Assembly: GCA_019750135.1 (NCBI GenBank)
Contig: JAIEOV010000003.1
Location: 32,080 to 96,079 of the forward strand
Direction of reading: 5' to 3'
Source: Reyranella sp.
GTDB lineage: Bacteria; Pseudomonadota; Alphaproteobacteria; Reyranellales; Reyranellaceae
Length of the DNA stretch: 64,000 nucleotides
The notes under the pieces are model-generated. The model worked only from the letters and a program-made list of their open reading frames with translations, had not been told where the DNA came from and searched no databases. Shown here piece after piece: positions 59,787 through 64,000 of this stretch. Made by a program: the position numbers and the translations under genes. Every line of letters begins with the position of its first letter. Positions within the stretch are counted from its first letter, which is position 1.

Positions 59787-61771
59787 GAGCGCGCCGCCTT
59801 CGCCGCCGCGAGCTCGCGGTAGCGCGCCTTCTCCAGGCGCTCGACTTCCTCGGCAGTCAGCACGAAGTCGGTCTCGTCGTCCGACGAGCGCCAGATCATG
59901 GTCGCCCACATGGCAAGCCCGCACAGGATCGCCAGCCACCAGATCCACCACACCATGGCGAAACCGAACACGAAGGAGAGCGCGCCCATGATCACGCCGG
60001 CCGGCGAGTTCTTGGGGATTTCGATGTCCTGGTAGCCGGCGGCCGGCGGCGCGTAGGCGACGCCGCGTTCCTTCATGTCGAGCAGGGGCTCGCGGTCGCG
60101 CACCTCCGGCAGCACGGCGAAATTGTAGACCGGCGGCGGCGAGGAGGTCGCCCATTCGAGCGTCCGGCCGTCATAGGGATCGCCGGTGACGTCCATGTTC
60201 TTCTTGCGGTCGCGGATCGAGACGATGACCTGCATGGTGAGGCAGCCGATGCCGATCATGATCAGCACGGCACCCATCGAGGCCGCGACCAGCAAGGGCT
60301 GCCAGCTGGGATCGTTGTACTGCTCCATGCGCCGCGGCATGCCCATCAGGCCCAACGCATAGAGCGGCATGAAGGCGAGAAGGAAGCCCACGATCCAGAA
60401 CCAGAAGGCCGCGGTGCCCCACGGCTCGTTCATCGTGAAGCCGAACGCCTTGGGGAACCAGTACATGTAACCGGCGAGGTAACCGAACAGCACGCCGGGG
60501 ATGATCATGTTGTGGAAGTGCGCGACCAGGAAGGTCGTGTTGTGCATCAGGAAGTCGACGGGCGGCACCGCCAGCAGCACGCCGGTCATGCCGCCGATCA
60601 CGAAGGTCGTGATGAAGCCCACCGTCCACAGCATCGAGGGATGGAAGGTGATGCGGCCGCGATACATGGTCAGCAGCCAGTTGAACACCTTCACGCCCGT
60701 CGGCACCGCGATCACCATGGTCGTCACGCCGAAGAAGGCGTTGACGTTGGCGCTGGAGCCCATGGTGAAGAAATGGTGCAGCCAGACGGTGAAGCTCAGC
60801 AGCGCGATCGCCGCCGTCGCATAGACCAGCGATTCGTAGCCGAACAGCCGCTTGCGCGAGAAGGTCGCCACGACCTCGGAGAACACGCCGAACGCCGGCA
60901 GGATCAGGATGTAGACCTCCGGATGGCCCCAGATCCAGAACAGGTTGACGTAGTTCATCATGTTGCCGCCGAGCTCGTTGGTGAAGAAGTGCATGCCGAG
61001 CAGGCGATCGAGTGCCAGCAGGCCGCACGCCACCGTGAGCGCCGGGAAGGCGAAGCACATGAGGACGGAGGTGCAGAGCGCGGTCCACACGAACGGCGTC
61101 ATGCGCATCAGGGTCATGCCCGGCGCGCGCCGCTTGAGGATGGTGACCACGAAATTGATACCCGACAGGGTCGAACCGACGCCGCTGATCAGCAGCGCCC
61201 AGATCCAGTAGTCGGTGCCGACGCCCGGGCTGTACTGGATGCCCGAGTACGGCGGATAGCCCGTCCAGCCGGCGGTCGAGAACTTGCCGATCACCAGCGA
61301 GATCATGACCAGCGCCGCACCCGACGAAGAAAGCCACAGGCTGAGCGAATTCAGGAACGGGAAGGCGACGTCGCGCGTGCCGATCTGCAGGGGCACGGCG
61401 ATGTTCAGCAGCCCGGTCATGAACGGCATGGCCATGAAGAAGATCATGATCGTGCCGTGCGAGCTGAAGATCTGGTCGAAATGCTCGGGCGGCAGGTAGC
61501 CGCCGTTGTTCAGCGCCATCGCCTGCTGGGCGCGCATCATGATGGCGTCGACGAAGCCGCGCAGCAGCATGATCAGCGCCAGGATGACGTACATCGCGCC
61601 GATGCGCTTGTGATCGACGCTGGTCAGCCACTCCTTCCAGAGATACTCCCAGCCCTTGAGCCAGGTGATGACGATGGCAACGAGCAGCCCGCCGCCCACC
61701 ACCATGGCCGCGCCGCTGGCGGCAATGGCGCTGTAGAGCGGCAGGGCCTCGATGGTCAGTCTTCCGAACAT
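59783..61771 (-). CDS. cyoB: cytochrome bo3 quinol oxidase subunit I
   Basis: 662 residues from the ATG at 61771 with GGAG upstream; an earlier in-frame start at 61810 overlaps cyoA's end and adds an Arg-rich leader. Catalytic core with the Cu-B/haem ligands: [29 protein letters not shown] and [13 protein letters not shown], plus the first haem His in [15 protein letters not shown]. It has about fifteen helices. It reduces O2 with ubiquinol and pumps protons. Confidence 0.96.
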   Translation of the reverse strand: MFGRLTIEALPLYSAIAASGAAMVVGGGLLVAIVITWLKGWEYLWKEWLTSVDHKRIGAMYVILALIMLLRGFVDAIMMRAQQAMALNNGGYLPPEHFDQIFSSHGTIMIFFMAMPFMTGLLNIAVPLQIGTRDVAFPFLNSLSLWLSSSGAALVMISLVIGKFSTAGWTGYPPYSGIQYSPGVGTDYWIWALLISGVGSTLSGINFVVTILKRRAPGMTLMRMTPFVWTALCTSVLMCFAFPALTVACGLLALDRLLGMHFFTNELGGNMMNYVNLFWIWGHPEVYILILPAFGVFSEVVATFSRKRLFGYESLVYATAAIALLSFTVWLHHFFTMGSSANVNAFFGVTTMVIAVPTGVKVFNWLLTMYRGRITFHPSMLWTVGFITTFVIGGMTGVLLAVPPVDFLMHNTTFLVAHFHNMIIPGVLFGYLAGYMYWFPKAFGFTMNEPWGTAAFWFWIVGFLLAFMPLYALGLMGMPRRMEQYNDPSWQPLLVAASMGAVLIMIGIGCLTMQVIVSIRDRKKNMDVTGDPYDGRTLEWATSSPPPVYNFAVLPEVRDREPLLDMKERGVAYAPPAAGYQDIEIPKNSPAGVIMGALSFVFGFAMVWWIWWLAILCGLAMWATMIWRSSDDETDFVLTAEEVERLEKARYRELAAAKAARS

Positions 61772-61772
61772 G

Positions 61773-62660
61773 CTATCTCCGCGCCGGCGCCGTCGGCGTC
61801 TGGCCGCCATGCGCCTGGTGGCCGCCCGTGTACCGGTCGATGATGGCGTCGAAGAGCTTGGGCTCGACGGCCGAGTACAAGGTGATTGGATTGAGCCGGC
61901 TGCGCTCGGCGAGCTTGGCGTAGGTCGGCGGATCGAGCTTGGCCGGCGCCTGCTTGGCCTTCGCCACCCAGGCGTCGAAGTCGGCCTGGCTCATCGCCAC
62001 CACCTCGAAGAACTGGTCTGAGAAACCGCCGCCCGAATACTGGGTGTTGCGGCCGACGAACTTGCCGGGCTTGTCGGCCAGGATCTGCAGGCGGGTCTGC
62101 ATGCCGGCCATGGCGTAGATCTGGCCGGCCAGCGCCGGCACGTAGAAGGAGTTCATCACCGTGTCGGAGGTGATGCGCAGGCTGATCGGCCGGTCGGCCG
62201 GGATGGCGAGCTGGTTGACCGAAGCCACGCCCTGCTCGGGATAGATGAACAGCCACTTCCAGTCCTGGGCCACGACCTGGACGTCGAGCGGCGGGTTGGT
62301 GGAGGCGATCTCGCGATAGGGATCGAGCTTGTGGGTGCTGCGCCACAGCAGCACGGCGACGGCGACGACGATCAGCGCCGGAATCAGCCAGACGACGGCG
62401 TCGACCTTGGCCGAATAGGCCCAGGTCGGCTCATAGCGGGCGCTGCGGCCCGCGCGGTAGCGCCAAGCGAACCACAGCGCCATCAGGATGACCGGCACGA
62501 CCACGATCATCATGACCGTGAAGGCGTCGATCAGCAGCCCGCGCTCGGCGTCGGCGATCGGCCCCTTGGGATTGAGAACAACCAAGCGGTCGCAGCCGGC
62601 GGCCAGCAGGGCCAGCACCGCGATCGCCGCGCAACGTACTGTAACGACTGCCTGCTTCAC
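61773..62660 (-). CDS. cyoA: cytochrome bo3 quinol oxidase subunit II (lipoprotein)
   Basis: 295 residues from a GTG at 62660 with a GGGGG site. Lipobox LALLAAGC, two helices (about residues 40-120), then a cupredoxin domain ([40 protein letters not shown]). The Cu-A ligands are absent, as expected for a quinol oxidase. It is the first gene of the cyo operon. Confidence 0.94.
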   Translation of the reverse strand: MKQAVVTVRCAAIAVLALLAAGCDRLVVLNPKGPIADAERGLLIDAFTVMMIVVVPVILMALWFAWRYRAGRSARYEPTWAYSAKVDAVVWLIPALIVVAVAVLLWRSTHKLDPYREIASTNPPLDVQVVAQDWKWLFIYPEQGVASVNQLAIPADRPISLRITSDTVMNSFYVPALAGQIYAMAGMQTRLQILADKPGKFVGRNTQYSGGGFSDQFFEVVAMSQADFDAWVAKAKQAPAKLDPPTYAKLAERSRLNPITLYSAVEPKLFDAIIDRYTGGHQAHGGQTPTAPARR

Positions 62661-62718
62661 GCCCCCGCTCGCACCGATGATTAAGCAGCGGGGTTAGATT
62701 GAAGCTACATCTTGTGTT

Positions 62719-62739
62719 GGGCAAATGAATCTTTTGCCC
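62719..62739. terminator. hairpin between the protease gene and cyoA
   Basis: GGGCAAA and TTTGCCC form a perfect 7-bp stem with a 7-nt loop, 3 nt beyond the protease stop. No U-tract follows, so weak termination or mRNA protection is more likely than strong intrinsic termination. Confidence 0.4.
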
Positions 62740-62741
62740 GC

Positions 62742-63884
62742 TCACGCACAGCTGTCGGCCCGCCAATCGAACGGCGTCTTGGCGCCGCGCAGGAACGCCG
62801 CCAGCCACGAGCTGCCCAGGGCGTAGTTCGCCTTGGTCGTCTGCCGGCTGGTGACGATGTAGGTGTTGATGCCGACGACGCGACCGCAGGAATCGATCAG
62901 CGGCCCGCCCGAGTTGCCGGCCGAGATGTCGGCCGAGTGCAGCACCATGGGCGTGTTGCGTTCCTTGTTCTGCACCGCGCTCACCGTGCCCTTGGTCAGC
63001 ACGACCTCGGGCGCGGCCTTGAGATCGCCCGCCAGCAGGCGCCGCAGATTGCGGTCCTGGGCAATGGCGATCGACGGATAGCCCGCGGCGATCACATCGC
63101 CCAGCGCCGTCGGCTCGGCGGCCAACGGCAGCGGCCGCACGCTGCCCGCCGGAACGTCGTCGACTTTGATCACGGCATAGTCGGCCTCGGTGCCCTGCCC
63201 GGTCTGCGACGTTGCGACGACGGTGCCGATGTAGCCGTTCTTCAGATACTTGCTCAGGATCAGCGCCTCGCTGCCGGGCGCGGCGCGACCGACGACATGG
63301 TGGTTGGTCACCACGTAGTTGGGGCCAACAAAAAAGCCAGAGCCACTATCGCCTCCGGCTGACACCACCAGTACGGTGGCTTGCTCGAGTGCCTGGGCCA
63401 GCGCCGCCGGCGTCATCTTGCCGGCCTTGCCGCCGGTCTGCGGCAGGTCCATCGACGCCGCGGCCGGCGTGACCTTTGCGGGACCAGACCCGGGCGGCGC
63501 CTCGGTCTTGCGCTCAGGCAGCGCGCCGGCCGGCGCCGGCGAAGCGGGCCCACCCTTGCCCAACGGATCCTTGATGGTGCAGACGTCGGCCTTCAGCCGC
63601 TCCTTCAGGAGCGCGATCTGGTCCTCGATCTGCTTGTTGGCGGCCTTCTGCTTCTCGATCTGCTCTTCCAGCGCCTTGACCTGCGCCTGGTCGGGGCCCG
63701 GCGGCGCGGGCGGAGGCGGCGGCGCAGGCAGCTGCACCGCGACATTCACGATCGGGCGATAGAACAGGTACCAGCCTAGCGCCAACCCGGCGGCCAGCAG
63801 CAAAAAGCCGCCGACCAAGCCGCCCAGAATGAGCGGCCAGCGGGATTTTTGACGTTCCTCAGGCGACGGCGCGTTCTCGGCCAT
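62742..63884 (-). CDS. membrane-anchored trypsin-like serine protease
   Basis: 380 residues from the ATG at 63884; an in-frame ATG at 63965 would add an unsupported leader. A short cytoplasmic part, one helix (WPLILGGLVGGFLLLAAGLA), a Pro-rich segment, a coiled coil (about residues 60-95, ending with a Cys), and a Pro/Ala linker precede a DegP/trypsin-like catalytic domain. The triad is His in VVTNHHVVG, Asp in TEADYAVIKV and Ser in SAGNSGGPLID. No PDZ domain is present. It is likely a periplasmic quality-control or regulatory protease. Its stalk resembles that of the SrfA-like proteins. Confidence 0.85.
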   Translation of the reverse strand: MAENAPSPEERQKSRWPLILGGLVGGFLLLAAGLALGWYLFYRPIVNVAVQLPAPPPPPAPPGPDQAQVKALEEQIEKQKAANKQIEDQIALLKERLKADVCTIKDPLGKGGPASPAPAGALPERKTEAPPGSGPAKVTPAAASMDLPQTGGKAGKMTPAALAQALEQATVLVVSAGGDSGSGFFVGPNYVVTNHHVVGRAAPGSEALILSKYLKNGYIGTVVATSQTGQGTEADYAVIKVDDVPAGSVRPLPLAAEPTALGDVIAAGYPSIAIAQDRNLRRLLAGDLKAAPEVVLTKGTVSAVQNKERNTPMVLHSADISAGNSGGPLIDSCGRVVGINTYIVTSRQTTKANYALGSSWLAAFLRGAKTPFDWRADSCA

Positions 63885-64000
63885 GGATGGAAGTGGGCTC
63901 CCGGGAAAGGTCGCAGTCAATACCGCGGGGGCGGCGGAATTTGGGCACTGCGGAGCCTCTTGCATGGCCCGCCAAACGATATAAGTGTATATGCACGTAC

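Overview
The window looks like chromosomal DNA from a high-GC alphaproteobacterium. Supporting features are the G/C-ending codons, frequent GTG/TTG starts, 4-nt ATGA/GTGA/TTGA gene overlaps, a SigF/NrsF-type sigma/anti-sigma pair, a hemP-hmu haem operon, a cyoABCD quinol oxidase, and Bug-type binding protein and CaiB-type CoA-transferase genes. A Reyranella/Rhodospirillales-like host is plausible but only an inference. I saw no rRNA, tRNA, CRISPR array, insertion sequence or prophage.

Layout. 0-7.2 kb: OpgC-type membrane acyltransferase, a PAS-receiver protein, an MHYT sensor hybrid kinase, an alpha/beta hydrolase, a CoA-transferase and a Bug-type binding protein. 7.2-15.6 kb: a copper island. 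A leftward operon encodes a small Cys/His protein, a cupredoxin, CopA multicopper oxidase, CopB and a Spy-like protein. CsoR and a Cu P-type ATPase follow, then DUF5676, a Met-rich Spy-like protein and a DUF2933-like gene interrupted by an amber codon. Two copies of one CsoR-type palindrome tie the island together. 15.6-21.4 kb: TerC, small unknown proteins, purC with a coupled methyltransferase, a carboxymuconolactone decarboxylase-like protein, and a frameshifted dapA homologue at the end of a small operon. 21.7-35.1 kb: a potassium region with kdpFABC-kdpDE, three tiny membrane-protein genes upstream of kdpF, a TorF-type porin and two tandem kup genes. Direct repeats of TAGGAA at 11-nt spacing lie in its intergenic regions.

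35.1-43.3 kb: a haem-uptake operon, hemP - TonB-dependent receptor - tonB - hmuS - hmuTUV, behind a Fur-like palindrome. A divergent pair of unknown genes lies beside it, the second apparently frameshifted. 43.7 kb: a HicA toxin remnant. 43.9-46.8 kb: a bufferin-like metal-stress locus. A small Cys-rich exported peptide (BufA2-like), DoxX and a SAM methyltransferase face a SigF-like sigma factor and an NrsF-like anti-sigma. Both directions carry a promoter-like GTAAyG-N16-CGAA element. The usual peptide-modifying enzyme (DUF692/MNIO) and its DUF2063 partner are absent here.

47.2-56.7 kb: a five-gene Srf-type locus with two tandem SrfA-like membrane proteins, SrfB (actin/Hsp70-like ATPase motifs), SrfC (P-loop GTPase-like) and a Sel1-repeat membrane protein. 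It is followed by a secreted protein with two HxT motifs. 57.7-63.9 kb: an AraC-type regulator, cyoABCD, and a membrane-anchored trypsin-like protease whose stalk architecture echoes the SrfA-like proteins.

The strongest leads are the minimal bufferin-like locus with paired sigma-F-type promoters, the Srf locus, the tiny-protein array before kdpF, and several broken genes (DUF2933, dapA, the gene at 35.1-35.5 kb, hicA) that could be real decay or assembly errors.
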